Origin: Diplosphaera chodatii
Lineage: Eukaryota > Chlorophyta > Trebouxiophyceae > Prasiolales > Stichococcaceae
DNA: 64,000 bases
Direction of reading: 5' to 3'
Assembly (NCBI GenBank): GCA_032358165.1
Contig: JAALGY010000004.1
Span: 310,001 to 374,000, forward strand
Below the pieces are notes generated by a model. It was not told where the DNA came from, ran no database searches, and worked only from the letters and a program-made list of their open reading frames with translations. Below are positions 9,509-20,932 of this stretch, piece by piece; position 1 is the stretch's first letter; every line of letters begins with the position of its first letter. A program made the translations under genes and the position numbers.

Positions 9509-12334
9509 GCGGTGTGGTGCTGTATGCACTGAGTGTTGCATACCTGGTGCTCGGGCTGATCATTGTGAACAATCACTACTTCATGCCGTCGCTCCGGCTG
9601 CTGTCCACCAGACTGGGGCTGTCAGATGATGTGGCAGGTGTGTCTGCCCTGATGCGCCCTGGGAGGTGTGAACTGTGCAGCCCTTGCTGCCTGCAGCTGG
9701 CACATGTCCTCCGTCAATGTCAGGAAGGCTGGCCCACGTGAGCTATCAGTGCTAGTGCGTGGGCGCAGGTGCAACAGTGTTTGCGGGGGGCTCCTCGGCG
9801 CCCTTCGTATTCTTTGGGTTCTTTTCGCTGCTGGCGCCCGAGTCTGCCATCCCGTCCGCCGCCGGCATCGCCTCAACCGTGGGGGCTGGCAACACGAACG
9901 TGGTGAGGAGGGTGTCGCAATACCCGTCATTCGTACACTGCACACACCAAATTGGCAGTTTGCCTGGCGCAGCCCAACCTGCATCGTCACTTGTGAGCCC
10001 TGTTCCATCATGCAGCTTGGGGTGCTTGGTGCTTGTGGCGCTCTGTGCATGGCGAGTGGCGCCCCTGACAGCGAGCGGCGGCTGCCGGCATACCCGCTGC
10101 TGCGAGATGCCGCCTGCTGGGCCGCCACGGTGCTGGCGCTTGGCGGCATATTCGCTGATGGGAGAGTGCACTGGTGAGCTCCCCCTGACTCCCCACTGTC
10201 ACACTGAGAGGCTGAGCACCAGAACTGCCAAGTGCTTTGCCTGAGATGGCCTGGACGTACAGCGTGCCCTGAGCTGTGACATGCATGGCTGCGCAGGTGG
10301 GAGGGGCTGATCATGGTTGCGCTGTATGCTGCATATGTGGCGCTCAACGCCGCGAACCCGGCCATGGTGGCGGCGCTGCACAGGCGAGCCGCGCTGCGGA
10401 AGGCGGCGGCTTGGCCGCGGCTGCCCTCGCAGCACGGCGAGGCCGCCGTGCACATGCAGGACTCTGCCATGGTGGGCGCATGGGCAGCACCACAGCTGTC
10501 CCGGCTGGCTGTAATATCGACTTGATGCTTGCACTGGTTCAGCGCTGCACCCGGCTCGCTGTTCGACATTGATGATTTTTGAGGTGTGCGCCCGTTTGCA
10601 GCCTGACAGAGAGGCGGCAGTGGCGCCAACTTCAGGACTTGGTGGTCGCCTGGCAATTCCAGAGGCATTGATGCCAGTGCGTGCACCGCAGGACATCGTG
10701 GGTGTGGAGCGCGCCGCCGCTGCGAAGACGGCAGCGCACGCCGGCAGCCCGGCGCACGCAGCCGAGCAGGCAGAGGCTCAGATGGACGCCGGGCCGCAGC
10801 ACCTGCAGGACAGCCGGCACCAGCAGCAGGCAGGGGCCGGTGTGGCCCAGGCGCCCAGGAGGCTGCCAGCATCGGGGACACTACCACCACCAGCAGCAGC
10901 GGCAGCGGCAGCAGCGGGCGCGGGTGACAGCAGCCCTGCCCCGGCCCCGCAGCCCGGCTGCCGGGTGGTGCCGCAGGCGTTTGCGCAGCTGCGGCGGCCG
11001 CCCGGCTGCTGGCGCACCGCTCGCTGGCTTGTGTGCCTGCCCTGGTGAGCGCAGACCAGTCGCACCCGCGGAAGTGCAGGCGGCTGCAACCAGGAACCCT
11101 GCACCCTGCCTCTGGCATGCACCAACCCCGCATGCATCCGGCAGCCCTGCTGCTGGACTGGCTCCGATCACGGTGTTGAACCCCGAGGGTTGAGGGTGTG
11201 AAGCAAACTCTGCCGTCCTCGGGGCAGGTACCTGGCGCTGGCTGCGACGGTGCCGGACTGCCGGGTGCCGCGGCTGGCGCGACTGTACCCGGCGACTGCG
11301 GCGCTGGCCACCGCCTGGGTGGGCGCCGCCTCCTGGTTCCTGCTGGTGTGGACGCTCAAGGTGAGCGCCTGCGCCCCCGGCGCCCCGGCATCAGCCCGCC
11401 GCCTCTGAGTCCCACTCAGCCAGCCACTCCCCCTGCACAGCGTCCCACCATCAGCATAAGGCAACCCGCTCGCCGCCTTGTACTGCTGTGAGTGTGCACA
11501 CGCGGAGGAAAGCTCTCATGCCGACAGCCGCTGGAGGGGCAGTCGCGCTGGTGCCGGCCGCAGGTGGGCTGCGTCGTGCACGCCCCGCTGCCTGTGATGG
11601 GCGCGACGGCGCTGGCGGTCAGCTCCACCATGCTCACGGCGCTGGTGTCCTTCACAGTGGCGCACCAGGTGCCACGCTCATGGCGCCTGCCATGGAGCCG
11701 AGACTGGTGTTACTGCTGCAACCCTGCTACAGCCCCTTGCCGCGCTGTTCTTGCTAGCCTGGTGGCAGCTGCTACCCCTTGCACGGCATTGTGCATTGTG
11801 CATTGTGCATTGTGCATTGTCCCAACAAACCCTGCTGCGCCGGTTATCATCGCCATGTGCTCCCTGCGCTCCAGGGCAAGGCGGGCATGGCAGTGGCCAA
11901 CGCACTGGGCAGCAACATCTTCAACGTGCTCACCGGGCTGGGGATGCCCTACCTCGTCGTGCAAGCGGCCCGCGGCCACCCTGCAGTGGTGAGAGCGCGA
12001 TCACGGAATCCCATGCAGCATGGCCGTGCACAAGGCTCACTGCCTGACTCGCCTGAATCACCGTCAGGTGCACTCAGGCAGTGCAGAGCTCGACAGCAGG
12101 ATTTCATCCCCGCTCCAGTCCATGTTGCATCTTGTGCAGGTCAGCACAGCGGGGCTGTGGCCCGACGTGGGCTGCCTGTTCGTGGGTCTGACCATCTTCC
12201 TGCTGCTGGTGGCTGCTGCGCGGCTGCGCTTGAGTCGACCTGTTGGCTGGGCCCTGCTGGCAGCCTATGTTGGTTATCTCGTCTACGAGATCCTGGTGAC
12301 CTGGGCATGGGATGTGTTCGGCGTGCGTGGGTGA
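9509..12334 (+). CDS. NCKX/SLC24-type cation exchanger homologue, 5' end unresolved
   Basis: This is a multi-span membrane protein of the Ca2+/cation antiporter superfamily, K+-dependent Na+/Ca2+ exchanger branch. Supported exons include 9509-9637, 9769-9902, 10016-10173, 10297-10471, about 10603-11042, 11228-about 11360, 11564-11668, 11875-11988 and 12140-12334. The first repeat starts LYALSVAYLVLGLIIVNNHY and SLRLLSTRLGLSDDVAGAT. The central exon is a long Ala/Pro/Gln-rich loop, as expected between the two halves. The second half has YLALAATVPDCRVPRL, GKAGMAVANALGSNIFNVLT and a last pair of hydrophobic helices ending FGVRG. In family members alpha repeat 1 reads GSSAPE and alpha repeat 2 reads G-T-S-x-P-D. 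Here these are GSSAPF (Phe codon 9804-9806) and SSTMLT (Thr codon 11636-11638), so both ion-liganding acids are absent. The upstream frame is closed by a stop at 9484, so the start lies in an unseen exon. Confidence 0.82.
11786..11820 (+). repeat. Five tandem copies of GCATTGT
   Basis: Five perfect heptamers lie inside an intron of the exchanger gene. This is a simple minisatellite with no evident function. Confidence 0.9.
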
Positions 12335-13998
12335 CCCAGGCACGCATTGCAACCCATACAACTCAGGATTGATGACGCTGTTGAATCTGCTTGTATGAAC
12401 ATGGCGCTGTATACTACGCTGCATGAAGTCATCATCAGGGGGTTCGGGCTGGCGGCAATGCCATGTGCACACATGTGGGAAGTCTCTCAACATGTCTGCA
12501 ACACTAGGTGCATGCATCCGTGCTCACATGCCCCTGTGTGTTTGGTACTGATGCCGTTGAGCTGCCTGCACCACACATTTGACATGCTGTGGATCTCTGG
12601 GTTGGCGCATGACTGAAAGGGGCCGGATGCTCCATACTGTTGAGTGGCCGACTACCATTCGTACAATGCCACGTGGAACTGGCAGGGTTCAGGCCTCAAA
12701 TGCGTTGCCGGCCACGACGTGCTGCGCAGGCACAGTAACCTTCGAGCACCGCACCACCGCGGTTTGCAACAATCTACAACCACAGCACACCCTCCGCTAC
12801 AGGACACCTTCGGCCTGCAGCGCTGCCGAAGAGCTCCAGGTTGGTGACCCTTCACCATAATACCCCAACACTCGATGCCGCAGCCTTTATGCCGCGCAGG
12901 ACGATGCCTGCGCCATGTACATGATCCATCAACAAATCATGAGCAGAATGTAGGCGCTCGCGTGCCCCAAGAGGGTCTGCACCGGCGCTGCACTCGTGTC
13001 AAAGCTGCATCGCGGATTATGCTGCCTCATACGAGGCCGGCCATACTTGGCACAGTGGCGGCCAGATCCTGCTGCACATCATCTCGTACGGTAGTCTGTA
13101 GGCTTTCATGCATCATGGCGGTGATGGTTTGGGCAATAATCGTGGCACGCGCTGCTGCACGCCCTCGGGGCTGCACAGGCGGTCTGCTGTGGAGCAGCCT
13201 TTCATGCGCATCAGTCGGCACAGTATGCTGCAGCGCGTGCTGCAGCACATGCTTGTTAAGGTGTTTATCAGCAGGGCCTGACTAGTATACTAGCACGGCT
13301 TGTCGTGGTCAGAAGTAATCATGGCCCAGACCAACATCCGGCAAAACCTTGTTGCGAGGGGTGCAGCTGGTGTCTGCAGCGCCTTCAGGACACGCCTGCC
13401 CGGTCGGATCCTTGAATAAACGTTTCGAATGCTATTTGAATCCTTGACGACGCGAACGGTGCTCGACTGCCTTGCCAGTCGGCAGTTTTGCATCACCCCA
13501 CGTGCCACCGTCGACAGTACAACCAACAGTGTTGCAACCGCGTTCTATTGCTCCAAGACCATGCGGTGTCAATCTACAGGACTGGATTAAGCTAATATAT
13601 AGCCCTCTACCGCGGCAAGCTATGCAGTGGCATGGCGGGCCTGCTGCCTGCTGCATCGCCACTGATGATGCAACCTTGATGCAACCCGTGTGACTGTTGC
13701 GTCGCAGGTTCGCGTGTCTTCGCGCCCAGAAGGCCAAGGAGAACCGTCTCCATCGTCTCTGGCTTCATACGTCACTGCAGCTCGGTGTCAGCCGGCTGGC
13801 AGACTCTGGCGACATCAGCCACACAGGGCTGACTCAGGCACCTGCCAGCTGTGCTGTAACATCACCAGCAGCTGCTGCAGCCCCGCGCATGTGAGTGCCA
13901 GCAGTACAACCGCCACCCTTCACACTGCAGCAGCTGGGCCAGTCACCTGGCTGGCAGCAGCATTTGTCAGCAGCTCCGCAGGCCAGCAGACACCAGCC
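12335..13998. other. Intergenic, exchanger to metalloprotease
   Basis: No gene is supported over 1.66 kb. It holds a 12-base perfect palindrome (CTAGTATACTAG, 13282-13293) and a TATATAG-like element near 13596-13602. Overlapping ORFs at 12875-13285 (+) and 13027-13248 (-) show no family similarity. Confidence 0.45.
13282..13293. repeat. 12-base perfect palindrome
   Basis: CTAGTATACTAG lies in the 1.7 kb gap upstream of the metalloprotease gene. It may be a chance palindrome or a dimeric-protein site. Confidence 0.5.
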
Positions 13999-16900
13999 AT
14001 GATGCCGCGGCGGCAGATGCTTGCCCGTTGGCTGGCGGCAGTTGTCCTTGTGTTTGCACTGCTGCCAGCTGCGCTGGCTTGCGGCGACCACGCCGCAGGC
14101 GAGCCCTGCGCTGCGGAGCAGCCCGGCGCAGAGTACAGGGCCTTCATGGCGCAGCAGCAGGCGGACATCCTGGCAGACTTTGCCGCCCGGGCGGCCGCGC
14201 GGCGATCAGAACAGCACCAGCACTTCGGCGTCGCCGGCCGCCGGCGCATGCTGTCGCCCTCCCAGCCGCGCCCGCAGCTGCACTCCGTGGCGCTCGCTGA
14301 GCCCATGACGCAGCAGCCCACGCTGCGCTGGAGCAAGGCAGCCGAGTGGTACCGTGTCTGGCGCTCGAGGCTGGCGACCGAGCAGCTCCCAGAGGTGTTC
14401 GCCTCCGACCAGCCGCAGGCGTCGGATCTGGCCGCCGCCGCAGGCGTCGCGGTCGCTGCAGACCTGATGACGTCCACAGCAATCCCTCAGGTGTCCAAAA
14501 TTGGTGTCTCAGGGGTCAACTGGCAGGGACGTGTACATGCCACATCTGCGGCTCAACTGAATTCGTTACCCGATACGCTCTGCTGCCATGCAGGGGCCCT
14601 TCCCAGGAGCGCTGGTCGTCAACAGCTCGCTCACCGCCAACCTGCGCTCGGCGACGGCGGGGGCCCTGGGTGCGAAGACGACGCAGCGGCGCAGCTGCGG
14701 CCACGAGGAGGACCCGGCAGTCACTGCCGCAGCCACGAGGGAGCTCGCGCCGCAGGTGCGCTTGACCCCCAGCAAGCTGCATGTGGACCTCTCTGCCAAA
14801 CTCCACGTGAACTGTGCAAGTGCCTGCCAATGGTGCTCTGTCCAACAGCGAAGGGCACCGTGGCTTGATGGCGGTGCCGTGAGAAACTGCCGCCGCTTGT
14901 GCAGGTCGCTGCGCTGATGTCGCCCAACGCGCGTGTGGCAGTGACCACCACCAACATCAACGTGTACTTTCACCTGATCAGCGCTGGTGGGTGGCCACAA
15001 CTTGCAGATTCAACACTACACGTATCAATGAAGGCACGTGCAGGTTTGTCTGTAGGCCAGCTGCAGCAGTGATTGCTGCAGCTGCGGCAGAATGCACGCA
15101 TTACCTGCCTCAGCTGTGTGCTTCTTCGGTGCAGCTGGCAAGTATACCCAGACGTCGAAGATGTTGACAGACCAGATCGCTGCGCTCAACTCTGCGTATG
15201 CATCGGCGCGGTTCCACTTCACACTGTCAAACATTTACAAGCATGCCAACAAGAACTGGTGCGCCATCAATTGCAGTCCACACCACAATCACCATGTCAA
15301 ATTTCTCGGCTGTCCTGGAAACCCCCGAGTAGATCATACCAGACATCGGCATCAACGTCTGCAGCTGCTGCAGACAGCACACCCGACCATGTAACAGATT
15401 AGCAGCTGACCAAACGCTTGGTGTGCCACTCCAGGTATCCCCTGGACATCTTCAGTGCCAACAAACCCGACATGCAGAAGCGCACCCGCACAAAGGGCGC
15501 TGCTGACCTCAACATCTGGGTGACGCAGCTCAATAATGGCGGAATCATCGGGTGAGCTGATACGTTTGATGCATACTGTTACGATCCTGATGTATCAAGT
15601 GTTCCAGGCTGGCACGGCGGCTTGCACGAAGCGGCGAACACAGCAGGCACCAATGGACTGTGCGCTTATGTGGTGCAGGGTGGCGAGCAACCCTTGGGGC
15701 GCTGGCGTGGGGTACATCCCCTACGACGGCGTGGTCATCGATGCGGGCACCCTGCCCGGCTCCTGGTACCTGGGCTACAACACCGGCAAGAACGCCGTCC
15801 ACGAGGTCGGGCACTGGTGAGTTCATAAGCGCACGCTCTACCTTCTGCAGACATATACCCACCAGCCACGGACCATCCTTCCTGCCCATTGCACCTGTGC
15901 CTGACCAGCGTGACTGTCTCTGCCGCTGAGCGGATGTTGCCTGCTGCAGGCTGGGGTTGACGCATGTGTTCACAGGCGGCTGCAGCGAGACCAACGACGG
16001 CTGCTCGGACACCGCGCAGATGAGCGCCCCCAACTACGCCTGCTACCCCAAGGGCGCCAAGAAGCCCAACAGCTGCCCCAAGCGGCCCAAGAACCAGGTG
16101 CCTCGAGTGACCTTCCTCTGGCGTGCCGTTTTCCCTGGAGCTGGGCTGGCCGTGGATGTGGCACAGCGCCTGATGGCCATGAGTGAGCAGCAAGTTGGAC
16201 CATGTGGGCAGCTGATATCAAAGTCATGCGCCTCTCCTCTCTGCAGCCCACCACGGACCCGGTCAACAACTTCATGGGGTACACATATGATCCCTGCATG
16301 TGGGAGTTCTCTGGTAAGCCCTCATGCGAGTGACACCGCACCCTGGATCAGCATCACACTGTGCATAGTGGACCAGTGCATGTACAGACGAACAGCAGTT
16401 GAGACTGCCTGTGATATACGTCTGACAGCTCAAGTTGAGTCTTCATCACATCACCGCTTCCTCCTGTGCAGGCCAACAGCGAGCACGCATGCAGGCCGCG
16501 TGGAACAGCTACAGGAGAGCAGCCAATGGTGCGCCTGCGCATGGGTCAAGACTAGCTGCAGACCCGCCGCCATGTGGCCATCAGTGGGATCAGTCCTATC
16601 CCCTGCCACTCCGACAGCCCTTCGAAAACACTTTTACCCGTGCTGCAGGCCCTGCCAAGCCGATGAGGAAGCCAGCGCCCAAGCCTACAGCCAAGAAGCC
16701 TACAGCAAGGAAGCTGCCGGCGGCCTGTGGAGGTGAGATGCTGCCATTAGTAGTATTGGGAGCTGCCTGCTAGCATCGCTGCTCGATCAAAGTCTGCTAG
16801 CATCATAAGCCATGCTAGTGTGCCAGGTGCCGCGTCTTGTGCAGCTACCAGACTCGAGTCTGAGCCCACTGAGTGTTGCAGGCAAATGCGGCAAGCCCAA

Positions 16901-17140
16901 GCCCAAGCCGACACCCAAGCCCAAGCCAAAGCCCACCGCGCGGAAGCTGCCTGCAGCATGTGGAGGTGAGCTGTGGCAACAACCGGTTCTGGCACAACAG
17001 TCTGTGCTAACTGGTAAGCTATCTGGATACACACGTTCCGCCGCCAACCGCAACCGTGCTTGGTACATCACATTGTTCACCTTGTTTCTGATGCTGCAGG
17101 CAAGTGTGGCAAGCCAAAGCCAACCGTGAAGAAGGGTTGA
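13999..17140 (+). CDS. Secreted M43-type (pappalysin-like) zinc metalloprotease with Lys/Pro tail
   Basis: This is a secreted zinc endopeptidase. The start ATG at 13999 is followed by a signal peptide (LAAVVLVFALLPAALA). About 150 residues of propeptide-like sequence come next. The catalytic region contains GVGYIPYDGVVID and the zinc motif HEVGHWLGLTH (HExxHxxGxxH). It continues with VFTGGCSETNDGCSDT, then CYPKG, and the Met-turn segment NNFMGYTYDPCM, arranged as in MEROPS family M43. The tail is Lys/Pro-rich (KPKPKPTPKPKPKPTARK) and ends in a TGA at 17138-17140. Two tail exons, 16649-16732 and 16882-16965, are each exactly 84 bases, in the same phase, and both encode a segment ending TARKLPAACGG. 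They are a tandem exon duplication, and the last exon (17100-17140) starts a third unit. The substrate is unknown; cell-wall or matrix glycoproteins are the natural guess. Confidence 0.85.
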
Positions 17141-17263
17141 ACATCCTCCTATGCACTTGGACCCAGCGGACGGTCTGTGCACCCACCGGCAGGCCGAGAT
17201 GACCTATCGTGTGGACAGACGGTTGATTCACCGTCCTAGGTAGTGCCAAGAATCAGGCGGTGC

Positions 17264-17284
17264 CAGCAGCAGCAGCAGCAGCAG
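17264..17284 (+). repeat. (CAG)7 microsatellite
   Basis: Seven perfect CAG units lie in non-coding sequence after the metalloprotease stop. Confidence 0.9.
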
Positions 17285-17842
17285 CGCATGGCAGGCGGGT
17301 GGCTAAGCTGGCCGCTTCAGCAACAGTAGTTAGCAGTGCAGAAAGATCAGGCAGTGTGGCGCAGGAGTGTCGGGTAACATTGATTGTGCATGTGTCAGAT
17401 CTGCCATTTTGCAGGACGGTGTGCCATTTAGCCGCAGGCAGCTGGCAGTTTTGCCAGCCGTCCGCAGGTTGTTGTGGAGTAGAGCCATGACGCAGGCAGA
17501 GTGTCCAAGTTCAAATCAGTCCTAGACCGTTGACACGTCGGTGTGCACTAGAAGGCCACCGGCTTGCGGTAGATAGTCATCAGCTGTTCGTTTGGCATCT
17601 CGATGCCCTTGCACATCGTGGTAGCGGAGCTGTTGCCACACTATTATTGTTGATCATCTGAGTTGGGTTTCATCTGGCGACACAGAGCCCTGTTGTATCG
17701 CAAGCTATTACTTGTGCGTAACTCGAGTGCTGACTCGATGGTAAATGATAGGGAACGTCTAAAGGTGCCTCAGCTCCCCGCCCCAGCTGGCTGTAGAAAG
17801 CACATGGCTGTCCTGGCAGTGTCGCTAGCAGAGGCAGAAGGG

Positions 17843-17849
17843 TTTATAT
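17843..17849 (+). promoter_or_regulatory. TATA-like element of NC2 beta
   Basis: TTTATAT lies 80 bases upstream of the NC2 beta ATG at 17929. The position suits a TATA box with a short 5' UTR. No transcript evidence is available. Confidence 0.35.
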
Positions 17850-17928
17850 TCAGGCACGAGCGAGGCACATGTTCCAAATTGCAACTCTGTAGAGGCAGGT
17901 GGCTCGATCGTCTGATTGCTAGCATCTC

Positions 17929-18915
17929 ATGGAGGAGTCTGAGGCAAGTTTGCCGAAGAGCACGCTGGTGAAACTGGTGCGCGAGCTGCTGCCGGCGGAT
18001 GTGAAGGTTGCCAACGACACACAGGAAGTGATCGTCAGATGTAGCAACGAGTTCGTGCAGCTGCTTGCCACACAAGCAAACGAGGTGGGTGTCCCAGACT
18101 GCATCGCACGCCTCGCGTGCATCACTGCACCGTTCGCTTGCATGTTGGACATCAAATCACCGAGCAAACTGTGAGAGTGGCCAGCGCATGACGCATGCAC
18201 ATGTGCTGCTGAACATGTGCGGCCCGTTGCCCACAGTCATGCGTCATGTATACACCAGTGCTGAGATGTGGCAGATGGTGCGTCGTCATTGCTGCATCTT
18301 GCGCCATGCGCAAGGACTGCCCGATGACAAGACCATTGCGTGGGTGCAGGTTTCCGAGGGAGCCAACAAGAAGACCCTGGCTCCGGAGCACGTCGTGACA
18401 GCGCTCCAGCAGCTGGGCTTTGACGACTTCGTGGCCGAGGTGGAGGCGCACTGGCAGCAGGTCAAGGAGGACGCCCAGGTACCCACTACATGCCCTGTAG
18501 TGCTGCACAGCACGGACTGCACGGAGGGTGCTCCGTTGTCCCTGAAAAATAACAACGACGTACACGTCGCTTGCCCTACTGTTTGCTGGACCAGCGCCTC
18601 ATCAACAGGACCTCCTCGCTGCAAGGCTGCACACCCAAACATGTTCCTCGGCTGCAGGGCGCGCCCAAGATCAGCAAGAAGACCAAGGCGGAGGCACAGG
18701 GGCTGTCTGAGGCAGAGCAGATCGCCATGCAGGTGCGGTGCATACTGGGATCCTCATCATTGCAGCGTGTGCAGCATCTGATGCATGCGTGAGCATGTGC
18801 AAGTGCGACATGCTGAGAGCGGTGCGCCTCGGAATAGCAGGTGCCACGCCTGACAGTGTGTCAATCTGCGCAGGAGCGGATGTTTGCAGAGGCGCGCGCC
18901 CGCAGCGGCCTGTGA
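17929..18915 (+). CDS. DR1: Negative cofactor 2 beta (DR1), histone-fold TBP regulator
   Basis: This nuclear histone-fold protein pairs with NC2 alpha and clamps TBP on promoters. Four exons close in frame (17929-18084, 18350-18478, 18658-18732, 18874-18915) to give 133 aa. The fold is evident from SLPKSTLVKLVRELLPADVK, EVIVRCSNEFVQLLATQANE and KKTLAPEHVVTALQQLGF, which follow the DR1 pattern LPKATMTKIIKEMLP, FINLLSSEANE and TIAPEHVLKALE. A short basic and helical tail (GAPKISKKTKAEAQGLSEAE) replaces the longer Gln-rich tail of animal DR1. The ATG begins MEESEASLPK, close to the fold, as in the family. Its stop lies only 33 bases before the next candidate ATG on the same strand. Confidence 0.92.
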
Positions 18916-18947
18916 GCGGCACGCCGTCGGTCAGCAGGCGCCTGATC

Positions 18948-20409
18948 ATGCTTGCATATCATCCGGAGGAGGTCACGGCAGCTGCGCACCTCCCCCGCAC
19001 GCTGCTGCGACGCCCGCCCGCCAGCCCCTGCCGGCAGGCGGGTGCCGTGGCGAGGCACAGCAGCACCCGGGCACGCGTCCGGGCGCTCGGCGGTCCAGCG
19101 GCGCAGGCGCAGCCCAGCCCGCTGCGCGGTGGCGCGGGCGCTGTGGAGCGCGGCTGCAGGCCGGCAGCCGTGTCGGCAGCCGCCGGCGGACGTAGCCTGG
19201 AGTTTGGCACGGCCCCGCTGCCCGGCCGCAGCGGCGCCGCGTTCGCCACAGTCGCCAGTGCGCCACCTGCATGCAGACAGCCTGCTTGCGTGCCCGCAAT
19301 GAATCTCCTTGCGGGCCGTTGTCACTTAGCATCTGATGTGACGCCAGTGCTTTGCTCCCTTTGCCAGCGGCAGCATGTGCGGCTGCCAGCACCATCTCGG
19401 CATGGCTGGCCAGGAGGCCACATCTCAAATGGCAGTCGTCCAGGAGTGAAGACAGTGTTCGTCAAGTCAAGGGCAATGCAGTGCAGTCGCGGTGCCCCTT
19501 CGGGAACGGCTGGCGGGCCTGGGGCTTGCTGGCGTCGTGGCGTATGGCCTTTTGAACACGCTGTACTACACGGCGGCCTTCTACTTCGTCTGGAGATATG
19601 TTGCACGTGTGCCACGGGGTGAGCGTACACCTCTCTTGCACATGCTGCCATTGCACCAGCGCATGGTGTGGGTGTGCCCTGCCCATAGGTGCTAGTGTAC
19701 AGGAAGCTATGGGGCTCACGTGTGTCCATGCTGCACTGCTGTGCACTGCAGTGAACGAGCATAGCAGACAGCACCAAGTCCGTGTCCTGCAGGCCTAGGG
19801 GTTGCGGCCACAGCAGCAAAGTTTGCAGAGGTCATCGGGCTGACATGGGCCGGCAGCCAAGTGACAAAGGTGCGCAGCTGCACTCGGGTGTGCATGACAT
19901 ATGGTGTGGCGGTTGTGCTGTCGCCAGTACATGCAGGAGGGTAGCATGCCGTTCGAGAACCGGCAGACCAAGCAACGGGTGCAACCTGCTGTATGGGTCC
20001 TTGTGTGACACTTGTGCTGCTCACAAGCTGCAGGTGCCCCGGGCTGCTGGCGCCATGGTGCTGGCGCCAACAGTCGACATGCTGCTGACCACACTTCAGC
20101 GTGAGTGGAAGTGGCTGCTGTTTCGTGTGCTGCGGGCCAGCTGCACCTGCTGTGTCTCTGTGTGCTGGCAGCCAAACAAGCGTTCGGCCTTGGTGCTGGT
20201 GGTGCATAAGGTGCAAGTGATTGGTGCTGGCATACAGACCGGTTACAATACACCTGCTGGCATCCCAGCATGCATCATCAACCAGATCGCTGTCTGCTGC
20301 AGGGCGGGCGCGGCTCCGCAGCAAGCGCGCAGCATTCTGGGCGGTGCTGGCGGCCTGCATCATGCTCGCTGTGGCGTTTTATGGAACCATGCTGTTTGCA
20401 TGGGCTTAG
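18948..20409 (+). CDS. Plastid-type conserved membrane protein of unknown function
   Basis: This resembles an uncharacterised family of plant and algal chloroplast membrane proteins that I know only as conserved hypotheticals. Coding segments are: VPLRERLAGLGLAGVVAYGL followed by NTLYYTAAFYFVWRYVA (about 19490-19620); AAKFAEVIGLTWAGSQVTK (about 19810-19868); VPRAAGAMVLAPTVDMLLTT (about 20035-20100); and SKRAAFWAVLAACIMLAVAF followed by GTMLFAWA and a TAG at 20407-20409. The segments give three or four hydrophobic helices. The upstream exon is Arg/Ala/Ser/Pro-rich, as a transit peptide would be, but its frame and ATG are not settled; the ATG at 18948 is one choice. If right, the gene begins 33 bases after the NC2 beta stop, so transcripts would overlap. 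Confidence 0.6.
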
Positions 20410-20932
20410 GCAGCTGGGACTTGTCCTCATTACAGCCAGCAGAGGATATCGTAGGTTGCACGATCAAACTGCTGGCAGGCTTGCTGGTGCACAACACGAC
20501 CTTGGCACTCTCAGCAAGCGGACAGCCTAGCAGTTCGTCAGAATGCTGAATCACGGTCACCTGCCTGCCGCCCGACCCCTCAATGCAGGGTTGTCACTAA
20601 ACACCCTACAGTGTTGCAAATGCTGTCCATGTCGCAGCTGACAGCTGTCCCGAGTCTGCACTATGCCCAAGTACGGTACTACGGTAAACCCAACAAAGAC
20701 CAGAACAGTTCTTAGTGTTGCGGTGCAGTCTCAAACGTCGCATCATGCTCTACCATACGCCCTGTCTTGCCTGCACTCCTGACCTTGCAGCACATGTCTG
20801 CTGCCGCCATCCCCTGCCTGAGAGGGCGCCCTAGCTGCCCTGATCACTTTCTGATTTCGCCTACGGTGTGCCACTGACGCTCTTGCTCACGATCACAACA
20901 CATCCCGATCCGCTCTGGGCGCTGTGCTGGGG
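20410..20932. other. Convergent 3' intergenic region
   Basis: This lies between two converging genes and holds no supported exon. A TTACA (TGTAA on the minus strand) at 20430-20434 could serve the minus-strand DUF3431-B gene, but it is 500 bases from its stop. Confidence 0.45.

Larger units (their letters stand above)
17141..17928. other. Intergenic, metalloprotease to NC2 beta
   Basis: No gene is seen. It contains a (CAG)7 run and a TATA-like element shortly upstream of the NC2 beta start. Confidence 0.5.

Noticed and set aside
9622..11133. 503-codon minus-strand open frame opposite the exchanger gene
   Set aside because: It overlaps several supported exons and introns of the plus-strand gene, is low-complexity Ala/Arg/Pro, and is an expected shadow of GC-rich codons.
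13690..14868. Metalloprotease start at 13690
   Set aside because: That codon is GTG; the first in-frame ATG followed by a good signal peptide is 13999.
17490..17530. AGTTCAAATC resembling a tRNA T-loop
   Set aside because: No matching A-box or cloverleaf could be drawn upstream.
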